Shown piece by piece: positions 43,759 to 53,564 of a stretch of DNA of 64,000 nucleotides. The notes under the pieces were generated by a model, which saw only the letters and a program-made list of their open reading frames with translations, was not told the DNA's origin and ran no database searches. The stretch is from Methanogenium organophilum. Lineage in GTDB: Archaea; Halobacteriota; Methanomicrobia; Methanomicrobiales; Methanomicrobiaceae. Position 1 is the first letter of the stretch. Each line of letters starts with the position of its first letter. Where the stretch lies: positions 1,612,001 through 1,676,000 of the forward strand of contig NZ_CP113361.1 of assembly GCF_026684035.1 (NCBI RefSeq), given 5' to 3'. Position numbers and translations under genes: made by a program.

Positions 43759-44181
43759 TCATCTGTTCCAGATTTCCGGTTCCATCACAGGGGGAGTATA
43801 ATACTCAATAGTCTTTGCAACAAAGACCAGAAGAATGAAATCCGGATTGTCGATGGAACCGAAATATTCCTCAAACACCGGGTTCCAGTAGCGCTCTTTT
43901 GTCTCCCGGTCTTCATGCACTTCTGCTGTTGCAGATATTCCGACATATGGGTCGGAAAATTCCACTCCAGACCATATGGAGATGGCCGCGTCCGGGTGGG
44001 CCTTTAGCTCCCCGACCTTGCGGGTGCTCTTCATGGTTCCGGCAACAAGGCTCATGTCATCATATCCGCGAAGTGCCATGAACCGCACCGCAGGCTTGTT
44101 CCCGGCGATGGTAGCAACGGCGCCGACATGCATGCCCCCCATCACCTGCAGTATCTTCTCCTCAAGATTCATGCTGTCCAT
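43759..44181 (-). CDS. Pyridoxamine 5'-phosphate oxidase-like flavin-binding protein
   Basis: The 140-residue split-barrel protein shows HVGAVATIAGNKPAVRFMAL and AGTMKSTRKVGELKAHPDAA, typical of the general-stress-protein-26 group of FMN or F420-binding proteins. TATATA about 20 bp before the ATG (44196-44205) suggests a short or absent leader. No exact substrate can be named. Confidence 0.82.
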   Translation of the reverse strand: MDSMNLEEKILQVMGGMHVGAVATIAGNKPAVRFMALRGYDDMSLVAGTMKSTRKVGELKAHPDAAISIWSGVEFSDPYVGISATAEVHEDRETKERYWNPVFEEYFGSIDNPDFILLVFVAKTIEYYTPPVMEPEIWNR

Positions 44182-44413
44182 TGTGGCAGAATGTGGATAT
44201 ATAGATGTGGGCTGCGCGTGAGGATACAGACGTTTTTTTCAGCCATCTCACTGTGCCCGGAAATCAGCAGATTATCCGGGGTGAGCATTTGAAATCCAGA
44301 TGGGCACATTTTCGACGTTTTAAGGGATATCAGCTGGTATTATCCGTTATTTGTGTCCGTTGAAATCCCGTCGGGTTTCCTGTGATCCGTAAAAAACGGT
44401 ATTAATACACATG
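44182..44413. other. Gap upstream of the DEAD-box gene
   Basis: About 230 bp between divergent genes; no gene is seen. It probably holds the promoter elements of the flavin-binding protein on one side and the DEAD-box gene on the other. Confidence 0.4.
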
Positions 44414-44571
44414 CTATTTAATAATCATTCTGGTTTTAACGCGGATATCGGGCGATAATAACAGACTTTTGCGATGGACCTCCAATTTTTCTTTCCGATG
44501 GGCGATATGGGACTCTGGATACCTCTCCTCAACACAGTACCTAATGAGGTATGGGCGCGCATTATTATTGA
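44414..44571 (+). promoter_or_regulatory. TATA box and long leader of the DEAD-box helicase gene
   Basis: CTATTTAATAA (44414-44424) is a plausible TATA box, putting the transcript start near 44450 and leaving a leader of about 120 bases. The leader contains the inverted repeat TACCT-AATG-AGGTA and no ribosome site close to the ATG. Long leaders are known for cold-induced deaD-type genes in methanogens; equivalence here is an inference. Confidence 0.4.
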
Positions 44572-46194
44572 ATGGAAAACTTTTTTCGCTTCTCGACATT
44601 TCCCATATCACCGGAAATAATCAAAGCAATAGAAGATATGGGATTTGAAGAGCCAACACCGATACAGGTGCAGGCAATCCCCCCCATACTTGAAGGTAAA
44701 GATGTGACCGGCCAGGCACAGACCGGTACCGGAAAGACCGCAGCATTCGGTATTCCGGCCCTTGAATGTGTTGACCTGTCCTCGAAACAGACACAGGTAA
44801 TTGTGCTCTCCCCGACCCGTGAACTTGCAATCCAGACGGCTGAAGAGTTTAACCGGCTTTCAAGATACCTGAAGAAGATTCATGTCCTTCCGGTTTATGG
44901 TGGCCAGCCTATTGAACGGCAGTTCCGGGCGCTGAAGGCCGGTGTGCAGATCGTGGTCGGCACTCCCGGACGTGTGCTGGATCATATCGACCGTGGAACG
45001 CTCTCTCTTGACACGATTAAGATGGTGGTTCTGGATGAGGCTGACCAGATGCTGGATATGGGATTCAGGGAGGATATTGAAAAAATTCTTGCCGAGACTC
45101 CCGATGAACGCCAGACAGTGCTTTTCTCAGCAACTATGCCGAAGCCAATCAAGGAGATTTCACGTCGGTTCCAGAATAAACCGGAGTTTGTACGTGTACA
45201 GCACCGTGAACTGACCGTCCCCCAGATTGAGCAGTTGTACCTTGAAGTCCGCAACCGGGAGAAAATTGAGGTTCTTTCCCGTATCCTTGAGATGTATGAT
45301 CCAGAACTCTCACTGGTATTCTGCAACACCAAGCGTGCGGTTGATGAACTGACAACCCAGCTGCAGACACGCGGGTACTTCTCTGAAGGGCTCCACGGCG
45401 ATATGAAACAGTCACAGCGTGACCGCGTGATGGCAAAGTTCCGCAAGGGGGCAATTGATGTCCTTATTGCAACCGATGTTGCAGCACGTGGTATTGATGT
45501 GGACGATGTGGATCTTGTTATCAACTTTGATGTTCCGCAGGATGTGGAATATTATGTGCACCGTATCGGACGCACGGCACGGGCAGGACGACAGGGGCGT
45601 TCCATTACCTTTGTCGGTCCAAAGGAGATCTACAAACTCCGGACGATCCAGAAGTATGCCCACATCAAGATTTCCGCCATCCCGCTCCCAACCGCCAGAG
45701 ATGTTGAACGGACGCGTATGCGAAACCTCGTGGAGAAGATCAAGGAGATGGCAGACGATGGTGACAACGACAAGTATGTTGAGATCGTTGAGCAGATCAT
45801 GGTCGACGGCTACACTTCGCTTGATATTGCCGCAGCCCTCTTAAAGATGAAACTGGATACCGGTAACGACACTGATGATGAAGTGGTCATTTCAGCAGAC
45901 GGGTCGGGTCACTCCGGCATTGTTCAGCTCTGCATCAATCTAGGCAGGGAAGACCGCATCCGGCCGAAAGACATTGTCGGGGCCATCACCGGGGAAACCG
46001 GCATTACCGGTAAAGAAATCGGTGCTATCAGCATCTATGACACCTACTCCCATGTGGAGGTTCCGCAGGAGAAGGCAAAGCAGGTTGTTGAGGGTATGGC
46101 AGGGAAGTCCATCGGCGGTGTAAAGCTTGTCAATGGGAAAGCCATTGGCTATGACTGTCCGAAGGGTGGAAAATCCCGGAAAACCCGATATTAA
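44572..46194 (+). CDS. DEAD-box RNA helicase with DbpA-like RNA-binding domain
   Basis: The 540-residue protein has all helicase motifs: Q-motif GFEEPTPIQVQAIP, Walker A AQTGTGKTAAF, PTRELA, VLDEADQMLDMG, LFSATMP and HRIGRTARAG. A C-terminal DbpA-type RNA-recognition domain is seen from about 455 (PKDIVGAITGETGITGKEI, VEVPQEKAKQVVEGM). It resembles bacterial CsdA/DeaD, which unwinds structured RNA and aids ribosome assembly, especially in the cold. It is a single-gene unit with a long leader. Confidence 0.92.
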   Translation: MENFFRFSTFPISPEIIKAIEDMGFEEPTPIQVQAIPPILEGKDVTGQAQTGTGKTAAFGIPALECVDLSSKQTQVIVLSPTRELAIQTAEEFNRLSRYLKKIHVLPVYGGQPIERQFRALKAGVQIVVGTPGRVLDHIDRGTLSLDTIKMVVLDEADQMLDMGFREDIEKILAETPDERQTVLFSATMPKPIKEISRRFQNKPEFVRVQHRELTVPQIEQLYLEVRNREKIEVLSRILEMYDPELSLVFCNTKRAVDELTTQLQTRGYFSEGLHGDMKQSQRDRVMAKFRKGAIDVLIATDVAARGIDVDDVDLVINFDVPQDVEYYVHRIGRTARAGRQGRSITFVGPKEIYKLRTIQKYAHIKISAIPLPTARDVERTRMRNLVEKIKEMADDGDNDKYVEIVEQIMVDGYTSLDIAAALLKMKLDTGNDTDDEVVISADGSGHSGIVQLCINLGREDRIRPKDIVGAITGETGITGKEIGAISIYDTYSHVEVPQEKAKQVVEGMAGKSIGGVKLVNGKAIGYDCPKGGKSRKTRY

Positions 46195-46356
46195 TCATTT
46201 TTTATGCCCACTGGAATCCCCGGCAGGCCTGGAATTCGTTCTTTTGATCGTTTGATCGTGTCATCCGGATACTGATGTTTTTTGTAATGGTATTTGTGTA
46301 GTGATAGCCGCTCTGTGTTGGTTATTTTTTCTGTGTAGCGATGCCCCCACAGGAAC

Positions 46357-48099
46357 CTACATTGCCTCCACCTGACGGAAGCGGAATATTATGCGCCAGT
46401 CCTGTTGTTCACGCAGGGTAACCTCGTTCATCTCCTCGAGAAATTCACAAAGGTCTTTCATATCTTTTGCATGCTGAACCTGATTCCTGATGGCGGTGAG
46501 ATGACGAACGGTGTGTGCATAGCGTTCGGCATTGCGCTGGTATTCCCGCTGCAGTCGGAGTGCGGCAATGGCTGAACCGGCGGCGGGGAGCGTGATGGTA
46601 AAGAAGGCCAGAAGCATCGGCACCCGGAACGGGTATTCTGTTTCCCAGTGCCCAATGCCGGTTGCATGTATCACTGCGAGAATAAGGGTGATGAAAAAGA
46701 TCGCGACGCCGGCACGGGTCAGGAGTGCATACGTACGCCGTGCAGACGCACCCGCCTGTTCATAGAACGCGAGACGGTTTGTGATCCATGCCGATCGGAA
46801 GAACTTCTTAATAGGTACATAGGGGATGTCCAGGCGGCAGTAATGGATGGGCCGCGATTCCATAATATCTTCAAATGCCATCACCATCCAGTCATTTGGG
46901 CGGTGTGCGAGGCTCATGTGGGGGGGAGCGTCCGGTTTTTCACACTGGATGCAGATGATGCAGAGGAAGAATGCCGCACGCAGGCGTTCTGCGAGGAAGT
47001 TGTAATCAATCCACCGCCGGTGAAAATCCCCGTGGCGTGTTGCGTACATGAGGAGAATGATAAGGGAGATCTCAAACACCTCCACCCACACCAGCCACGG
47101 CATCTCCGGCAGAAAGAGGGTCTGGAATGTGATTGTGGCAACTGCAAGGGCGGCGAGAAGGGTCACCGCTGTGCCCGTCCATTTATGGAGACGCTGGTAT
47201 TTTTTTACCAGAAGACGTGTCCGGGTAAAATACGGGAGCAACGATCCGTAGATCGGTTCCAGTATGTTGTCATCGAGTTGTGCCTTCTCCGCCTCATCAC
47301 GCAGTGTTGTGAGATAGCGCCGGTAGGTGGCGGTATAGTGTGAATTTTTCACGTCCTCTTTATTATACTGATTAAGCTGGGAATAGGAATCAAATATCAT
47401 ATCGTCATGGGCCCTTTCATATTGTCTCCCATTCACCGGATTGACTGCAATGATGGTCCGCCCCTTGTTTCGGGCAAGATCAAAGACGCTCCCCGGCCGA
47501 TAGAGTGCCACTCCGGGTTCCCATTCCCCAATGAGGAGCACCAGCGTGCAGTCTTCAACAATTGCATCGTGAACCGGGTTGTATCCGGGTGTTGCATCTT
47601 CTTCATGAACGGTTTGGATGACATGGTCTATGTCCCCCTCGAACGGACAATGGCCCTCATCCGGTTTTCCCTCCCCACAACGGATGAGCACAATATCAGG
47701 GTGCGGGATGGATTCCCAGATGCTGTCTGCGAGCAGGGCCTCAAGGATGATGTGCTCCGGTCCCGCCTGGTGGGGAAGAATAAACTGGTAGGTGTGTGGT
47801 GTCACGGAGAGGGTGGTTTCGAGACGCAGGAGGATTTTATTAATTGCCTCCAGCAAAGGGCCTGCCGTGAAGTGGTGCTCTGTTACAATGAGGCCTATCT
47901 GCACGATGGCTGTGAGGGGGCCCGGCGGATACATGGAGTACTCTGATGTCGCTGTGTCTGCAGGCACCTCACTGAAGGTTCTTCTCTCGGTTTCTGCTGT
48001 CATCTCTGTTTCTATCCTTCCTGTGAGCGGCAATAAAGGTTTCATGAAATATGGTGCAGGGTATTGAGGTGGACATACGGTTTGCGGTTGCATATCCAT
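46357..48099 (-). CDS. SLOG/SLATT-like four-TM protein with N-terminal Rossmann-like domain
   Basis: The 580-residue product begins MDMQPQTVCPPQ; GGAGTG lies about 11 bp upstream, with in-frame ATGs at M19 and M33. The N-terminal half looks like a nucleotide-binding Rossmann-type domain: IVQIGLIVTEHHF, AIVEDCTLVLLIGEWEPG, RPGSVFDLARNKGRTIIAVN (about 60-222). Four TM helices follow in two pairs: 306-330 and 335-354, then 459-480 and 492-514. The region between (440-458, ITNRLAFYEQAGASARRTY) resembles SLATT effectors of nucleotide-signalling conflict systems. Assignment is tentative. Confidence 0.55.
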   Translation of the reverse strand: MDMQPQTVCPPQYPAPYFMKPLLPLTGRIETEMTAETERRTFSEVPADTATSEYSMYPPGPLTAIVQIGLIVTEHHFTAGPLLEAINKILLRLETTLSVTPHTYQFILPHQAGPEHIILEALLADSIWESIPHPDIVLIRCGEGKPDEGHCPFEGDIDHVIQTVHEEDATPGYNPVHDAIVEDCTLVLLIGEWEPGVALYRPGSVFDLARNKGRTIIAVNPVNGRQYERAHDDMIFDSYSQLNQYNKEDVKNSHYTATYRRYLTTLRDEAEKAQLDDNILEPIYGSLLPYFTRTRLLVKKYQRLHKWTGTAVTLLAALAVATITFQTLFLPEMPWLVWVEVFEISLIILLMYATRHGDFHRRWIDYNFLAERLRAAFFLCIICIQCEKPDAPPHMSLAHRPNDWMVMAFEDIMESRPIHYCRLDIPYVPIKKFFRSAWITNRLAFYEQAGASARRTYALLTRAGVAIFFITLILAVIHATGIGHWETEYPFRVPMLLAFFTITLPAAGSAIAALRLQREYQRNAERYAHTVRHLTAIRNQVQHAKDMKDLCEFLEEMNEVTLREQQDWRIIFRFRQVEAM

Positions 48100-48233
48100 G
48101 AGATTCTGTCACTCCGGATAGGTAATCGCGTAGCCGTTTGGAGGACATCGTGGTTGATTCCGGGTAAAAGTATATCATCTGTGTCGGGAATCGGTTTATA
48201 CCGTAAAGCGGCATGGTCCGGAGGAGATAATAT

Positions 48234-49133
48234 ATGAGCGGCAAAGGTGGAGGAGCAGGTGCAGGTACCGGTGGTCTGGGAGGGAATCTTATTCCCCGGA
48301 CAATAGGGTTTGCGTATGCAATTATAGGGGTGATCGCACTTGCGATACTCTGGTATACCAGAAAGATAAACCGCAGGAAAGCATTTGTATTTTTACTCAT
48401 TTCAACAGCACTGGGTTTCTTAATATTCGCCCCGGTTGCGCCCCATAATTTCCAGCAACTGCTCCTGCGCGATGTTTCGGCACTGGGCGCCTCCCTGGAG
48501 GTGGCGGCGGCAGGGATGACTTTGCTTCTTGCCCTTTCCCTCGTATTTGGACGGATATTCTGCGGACATATCTGCCCGGCAGGTGCTGTACAGGAACTTG
48601 CCTCCCTTGTACCCCTGCCAAAATTCGGGAAGAACTGGAAGCAGGCAACTCTTGGTATCCGGGCGGTAGTCTTTGTTATTATCCTTGCAGCTGCATTCGG
48701 CTGGTCTGTCGGCATTATTGATTATTTTGGCCTGAAAGAGTTCTTCTCACTGGATGTGGTATCTGTTCTCTTTTATGTCTTTCTCGGGGTGCTGCTCCTT
48801 TCAATGGTGGTTTACCGGCCGTTCTGCCGGTTCATCTGCCCGTATGGGCTGCTTCTCTCCTTAACTGCGGCAGTGAGCGCCTTTAAGTTCAGGCGGACGG
48901 AGAAATGCATTGAATGCGGATGCTGCGAACGGGTATGTCCTACGAATGAGGCAAAAGTGGGTGACCGGAAATCAGAATGTTATATGTGCGGCAGGTGTGT
49001 TGAGGTCTGTCCGGTGGAAGGCGCCCTTGTCTACCGGCGTGCAACGGGCCGGTGGTCTGCTGTAGGCGTCTCTGATGAAAAGGGGGCCGATACGATTTCC
49101 CCACCCGGATGTGCCACTGAATCCGAAGGGTGA
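48234..49133 (+). CDS. Membrane ferredoxin-like protein (NapH/YccM type)
   Basis: The 299-residue protein has five or six TM helices and two redox-like segments, FGRIFCGHICPAG and CRFICPYG. It then carries two 4Fe-4S ferredoxin motifs, CIECGCCERVCP and CYMCGRCVEVCP. Such proteins pass electrons between membrane and soluble partners. GGAGGAG precedes the start. Partners are not in the window, so the pathway is not identified. Confidence 0.85.
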   Translation: MSGKGGGAGAGTGGLGGNLIPRTIGFAYAIIGVIALAILWYTRKINRRKAFVFLLISTALGFLIFAPVAPHNFQQLLLRDVSALGASLEVAAAGMTLLLALSLVFGRIFCGHICPAGAVQELASLVPLPKFGKNWKQATLGIRAVVFVIILAAAFGWSVGIIDYFGLKEFFSLDVVSVLFYVFLGVLLLSMVVYRPFCRFICPYGLLLSLTAAVSAFKFRRTEKCIECGCCERVCPTNEAKVGDRKSECYMCGRCVEVCPVEGALVYRRATGRWSAVGVSDEKGADTISPPGCATESEG

Positions 49134-49253
49134 ATTCCTCTTTTTATCTTATTTTAGGCCCGGTTCTGAGGTTTAGAATCCGGATGAATGGAAATGATGC
49201 AGATTTGTCCTGCAGCAGATCTGTTTTAGGCAGGTTATCTGGGGTCACGCACA

Positions 49254-50558
49254 TTATGCGCTCTTCAATATTATGGCATCTGCAGCGAGTGCAGCGGTTG
49301 AAAAGGCTGCCTGCAGGTTATATCCGCCGGTGTCGCCGTCAATATCCAGCACCTCCCCGATACAGTAGAGGCCGGGCACGTCCTTTGCTTCCATGGTCTT
49401 CTGCCGGATGGCATCCCGTGCCACCCCGCCCCGTGTCGCCATCGCGGTTGCATACCCTTCTGTCCCTGCAACCGTGAGCGGACAGTCTGTCAGGTAGCTG
49501 ATCAGCATATTTCGTTTAGGTTTGGTGAGGTGGGCGCAGGTGGCATCATGTGCAATGCCCGCGAGATTAAGGAGGCGAAGAATAAACCGTGCGGGGATCT
49601 CTGTTTTGGCAAGAACCGTCTTCACCTGCCGGTTTTTTCCTTCTGCTATGATTTCAGTGATATGTTTCCTGGCTTCGGTTTCATCCGTACCTGCCGCAAA
49701 TCCCGCATGCAGACAGTCTCCGTCCCGCACATACCGGGAGATGTGCAGAGCACCGGGCCCGGAGATGCCATTCGTCGTGAGAATGATGTCGCCTCTCACC
49801 TCCCGGATCTTCCTATCGTCCCGGTAGAGCGAGAGCAGGACGTCGTCAAATGATATGCCGGTTAACCCACGGAAGGGATAGTCCCGGATAATCACAGCAG
49901 CGAGTGCCGGGCCCGTCTCGGTGATGGGGAGTCCCAGCCTGCCGGCGAGTGTATACCCGTCACCCGCTGACCCGGTCGTGGGGTATGAGGCTCCCCCGGT
50001 TGCAATCACGATGTTTTCTGTGGTGTAACAGCCATCAGCGGTTCTGACAGAGAAGTAGCCGTCTGTATGTTCAACTGACTGCACCGCCTCTACGCATCTG
50101 ATTTCAACGCCGGTCCGAAAACATTCTGCAAGAAGGACCGAGAGGACATCCTTTGCAGTTCCTGTTTCCGGAAAATATTTGCCGTTTTCATCGGCGGTGA
50201 AGATGATTCCCCGTTCCCGGAAAAATTCCAGCAGGTCAGTGTTTTTGAAGTTCATCAGGGCGGGCCGCAAAAATTTCCCTCCGTCCCCGTAATGCGAAAG
50301 GAATTCAGCCATTCTCCCGGTGTGGGTGAGGTTGCATTTGCCGGCGCCGGTGATACAGAGTTTTCTCCCGCAGGAGGGCATCTTTTCGAGAACCAGTATG
50401 CGCCGGTTGTCTCCGGCAGAACGGCAGGCGCAGAAGAGTCCTGCAGGGCCTCCGCCGATGATTATCGCGGTATACCGGGTATCTGTGTTTGCCAGATCTC
50501 TGCCGGAAAGTATTGTTTTGTCTGACATGTCCTGTGTGAGAGTATCATTTGTGTTCAT
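49254..50558 (-). CDS. HI0933/BaiN-type FAD-dependent oxidoreductase
   Basis: The 434-residue flavoprotein has the FAD-binding GGGPAGLFCACRSA motif followed by CGRKLCITGAGKCNLTHTG, the signature of the HI0933 family. VIATGGASYPTTGSAGDG and IGEVLDIDGDTGGYNLQ are further family motifs. The substrate is not known. GGGTG lies before the chosen ATG (50558); an ATG ten codons later is also possible. Confidence 0.88.
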   Translation of the reverse strand: MNTNDTLTQDMSDKTILSGRDLANTDTRYTAIIIGGGPAGLFCACRSAGDNRRILVLEKMPSCGRKLCITGAGKCNLTHTGRMAEFLSHYGDGGKFLRPALMNFKNTDLLEFFRERGIIFTADENGKYFPETGTAKDVLSVLLAECFRTGVEIRCVEAVQSVEHTDGYFSVRTADGCYTTENIVIATGGASYPTTGSAGDGYTLAGRLGLPITETGPALAAVIIRDYPFRGLTGISFDDVLLSLYRDDRKIREVRGDIILTTNGISGPGALHISRYVRDGDCLHAGFAAGTDETEARKHITEIIAEGKNRQVKTVLAKTEIPARFILRLLNLAGIAHDATCAHLTKPKRNMLISYLTDCPLTVAGTEGYATAMATRGGVARDAIRQKTMEAKDVPGLYCIGEVLDIDGDTGGYNLQAAFSTAALAADAIILKSA

Positions 50559-50616
50559 GCGGTATCACCCTTGGGAATCCTTACCGTATGACGAAAGCCG
50601 GACTGTTTTGGTTTCC

Positions 50617-51432
50617 TTACTCCTCAGAGGGTCCATTCCTGAAGGATGCATGTTTCCTCGCTGTTGCAGTAAACAGTTCATCACAGACTGCCGGGAAGTC
50701 CCGGGAGATTACATGCACCCCAACTTCTGTGATCCCTCCCGGTGTCGCCACCCGGCTGATGAGATCTGCAGAAGATGTATGAGGAACTTCCAGAAGGGCG
50801 CCTGTTCCGATAAACGTCTCGCGGGCAAGATGTTCTGCCTCATTTGAGGGGATGCCGGTCATCCGGGTGGCGGCAGCGGCAAATTCACGAACCATTGCTG
50901 CAAAAAATGCCGGAGCACAACTGGTGAGGGTGGTATACGCTTCCATTTCCGATTCTGTGATCACAACCGGTGTTCCGATAGCCCCGAAGAGGGAAAGTAC
51001 CTTTTCGCGATCAGCCGGTGCAGTGTCCTCTGAAAATACGATGAGTGAGACACCTTTGAGCTGTTCAGAAGTGACAGAGGGTATCACCCGGACAACACGG
51101 GCCGGGGTATGTGCTTCGAGTTCGCTGACAGGTACATCTGATGCGACCGAGATGAGGAGTTTGTTACTTGTCAGTTGTTCCGTTATTTCCTGCATGACCG
51201 GCACGACATCCGGTTGCCTGACACAGAGAATAATGATGTCAGCATTCGCGGCAAGGGCACGGTTGTTTGCTGCCTCCTGAATTCCTGTTTCAGCTGCAAT
51301 TGCGATGCGTGCCTCCGGTGTCCGGTTTGCGGCAGATATCTGCCGGGGAACCGCTGCTCCGCCCCTGATAAATGATCGGATAAGCATACTCCCCATGCTT
51401 CCCGTTCCGATGATCCCGATGCGTCTGTCCAT
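50617..51432 (-). CDS. proC: Pyrroline-5-carboxylate reductase
   Basis: The 271-residue product begins MDRRIGIIGTGSMGSMLIRS; GGGTGTG lies 8 bp before the ATG at 51432, and a GTG at 51444 is less likely. The NADP-binding motif GTGSMG, VRVIPSVTSEQLKGV and ALLEVPHTSSADLISRVATP (the proline-family signature) support ProC. It reduces pyrroline-5-carboxylate to proline. It is transcribed toward the HI0933-type gene, with about 58 bp between them. Confidence 0.87.
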   Translation of the reverse strand: MDRRIGIIGTGSMGSMLIRSFIRGGAAVPRQISAANRTPEARIAIAAETGIQEAANNRALAANADIIILCVRQPDVVPVMQEITEQLTSNKLLISVASDVPVSELEAHTPARVVRVIPSVTSEQLKGVSLIVFSEDTAPADREKVLSLFGAIGTPVVITESEMEAYTTLTSCAPAFFAAMVREFAAAATRMTGIPSNEAEHLARETFIGTGALLEVPHTSSADLISRVATPGGITEVGVHVISRDFPAVCDELFTATARKHASFRNGPSEE

Positions 51433-51444
51433 GCGATATTTCAC

Positions 51445-52266
51445 ACCCTAGTATTCTCTCTTTTTTGGTTTAATGGTGGTCTGCTATTGAATGGGCGGGC
51501 ATCCCGTGTGAATCTGTCAGCCATTCAAACAGCTATTTCTTCAGCCAGCGGCTGTCGGGCGTTACATGGTTGATACTGATGGCAGAATTCCGGATATCGC
51601 GTGGCCCGTCAGACAAGGGATCTGATGAAGAACAGAGGATGCCGGTCTCCGTTATTGAGGGGGAATTTGCTCCTCGTCCGCCTGACGGACTATTTCCGTT
51701 CGTAGTGATACGCCCCTCCCGATAAAAAAAGGGTTCTGGCGCACACGGAAAGACGCTTTTTCGCAGATGCGCTTGCAACCTTTATGGGTACACACCCTTT
51801 GGGACAAAACCCGGGGTCCCTGATATATCCGGGATGATGTCTGCATGTATCCGGATCAGGAATAGAGGCAGGCGTATCATCCTGGGAGCCGTTGTGGTAC
51901 TACCTCTGTAATCTCTGCCCTGTTTATACCGCGACGAATCAAAAGGGATGCATCACACTTCTGATCTGTTGGAGACACCGGTCATTTGCTGGTGGCACAG
52001 GATAATTGTTTTTCTCTGGTTCTGTCTGGTGAGAAAAACAAAAAAAATTGGATGAAAATTGATAGCCATTTTCTTTCCAGGAAGAACATTTTGTCGATCA
52101 GAAACACCTGCACCATATTGTTAATACATTCTTAGTGGGTAATGGTGTCAGTAAAGTCTCTGACCATAATAATAATGATTAATCGTGATATATAGTGCTA
52201 TGCATGGCAACATTGCAGTACATTTTTCATCGCAATAAAATATTCATAAACTCCTCTGTTACTGTT
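51445..52266. other. 820-bp region without a gene
   Basis: No convincing coding frame was found: the longest minus-strand frames at 51533-51846 have no recognised family or ribosome site. A 9-bp inverted repeat (GTTTTTCTC at 52008, GAGAAAAAC at 52031) lies within. A non-coding RNA or a relic of a lost gene are both possible. Confidence 0.4.
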
Positions 52267-53160
52267 TTACCGACCGGCGGCTCCAATTTCGTGGATGATA
52301 ATCAAACGCCACTGGGTGCCATGTATTCCTATTGTCGTCCAGTAGGCCTCTTTCTGCACGATTCCGCCAAAGCCGGTTTCATAGAATGTATAGGTGTCAT
52401 ATCCTGACCAGTTGCCGGCATAGTGATGGGCAAAGTCCTGAATTTCCGGGAAATCTTCATAGAGGGATTCGTTGAAGGTTTCTTTGCCGATCTCCGCCGT
52501 GTCTGCGTCATAGAGGATGCGCCCGTCCGTCTGGGCTGCCATGATGGAATACGGGGTGCCTTCCACCGCAGGGACAGCATATCTGCCGATGATTTCATCT
52601 GGTGCAAATGAGAGACTCACCAGTCCCGTGAGGCATTCTTCTTCTGTGAAGACAGGATATTCAATGACAGATGCATGTCCCCCCTGTTCAAGAGGAAACA
52701 GATCGCTCATCAGGGCCTGTTTCGTTGCAAAGAGCGTCTCAACCACGCTCTGGTTTCCGAGATTCTTTCCGATGAGTATATCGGTTTGTGTTGCGGGAAC
52801 GCCGGAGAGGACCGTCCCGTCTCTGTCCACAGTGATCACGGTTTTACCGGCAGGGTCAGCATAGAGGAGTGTTGTCAGGGGCTCGTGGTAGTATGCATGC
52901 CCGGAATCAAGGCCTGTTTCAGAGAGTGCGGCTGCTGTTTCTGCTGTTGTTTTATCCAGTGCCAGAAGCTGTGTGTTGATATCACCCTGCAGTGTGCCGA
53001 GTATCCGGAGCATTTCGGTGTGTGCTACTGTCTCATCGGGAACCAGGTCTGCTGACGTATCCGTCGCAACGCATCCTGCAGAAAGGATGACTGCACAGAC
53101 AAACGCTATTGCGATGAGTGCAGGAACATATCTCCGAATATCGGGTGTAATTGATCCCAT
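52267..53160 (-). CDS. Lipoprotein with sensory (Cache-like) domain
   Basis: The 297-residue protein starts MGSITPDIRRYVPAL. A lipobox LSAGC occurs at about residue 32-36 after a hydrophobic stretch (AIAFVCAVILSAGC), so it is probably lipid-anchored outside the cell. The external domain has Cache-like segments, VITVDRDGTVLSGVPATQTD and YSIMAAQTDGRILYDADTAE. No kinase domain is attached, and no cognate kinase lies next to it. A start at 53172 is an alternative. Confidence 0.75.
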   Translation of the reverse strand: MGSITPDIRRYVPALIAIAFVCAVILSAGCVATDTSADLVPDETVAHTEMLRILGTLQGDINTQLLALDKTTAETAAALSETGLDSGHAYYHEPLTTLLYADPAGKTVITVDRDGTVLSGVPATQTDILIGKNLGNQSVVETLFATKQALMSDLFPLEQGGHASVIEYPVFTEEECLTGLVSLSFAPDEIIGRYAVPAVEGTPYSIMAAQTDGRILYDADTAEIGKETFNESLYEDFPEIQDFAHHYAGNWSGYDTYTFYETGFGGIVQKEAYWTTIGIHGTQWRLIIIHEIGAAGR

Positions 53161-53266
53161 ATCTTCTGTCACACAGAACTGTTACGGGAAAAAGTGATTT
53201 ATTCCTTTGCCATAATTTCACTACCCGAACCAGCAAATTCATCTCTCTTGAACGAGATGGCTATAT

Positions 53267-53476
53267 ATGGCATCTCCCCTGTTAGCGTTGATATTATCAT
53301 TCTTTATTCCTGGTCTGGGACAGTTTTATACCGGACAGTTTCTCAAAGCAGTCCTGCTCTTTGTTGCAGCAGGTGTCCTGGCATTCTTTTGGTTCACCCT
53401 TATTGCCATCCCGCTGTATCTCGTTGTCTGGATATACAGTATGTATGACGCGTATACACAAGCGGCAAATGAGTGA
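53267..53476 (+). CDS. Small membrane protein, TM2-like
   Basis: The 69-residue protein is almost entirely hydrophobic, with LALILSFFIPGLGQFYTGQF and VLLFVAAGVLAFFWFTLIAI, which form two or three TM helices, followed by WIYSMYDAYTQAANE. The PGLGQFYTGQ motif resembles the TM2/NINE family. Function unknown. Confidence 0.75.
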   Translation: MASPLLALILSFFIPGLGQFYTGQFLKAVLLFVAAGVLAFFWFTLIAIPLYLVVWIYSMYDAYTQAANE

Positions 53477-53564
53477 GGAAATGATTACAATTCCCTAATA
53501 ATTACCGTTTTTTCCACTCATATATGCCTCCGTGATATCCGGAATTGATGAACCGGATATATGA

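Noticed and set aside
52008-52039. 9-bp inverted repeat as a terminator
   Set aside because: It is not followed by a T-run on either strand in the direction of a neighbouring gene, so only the repeat is noted.
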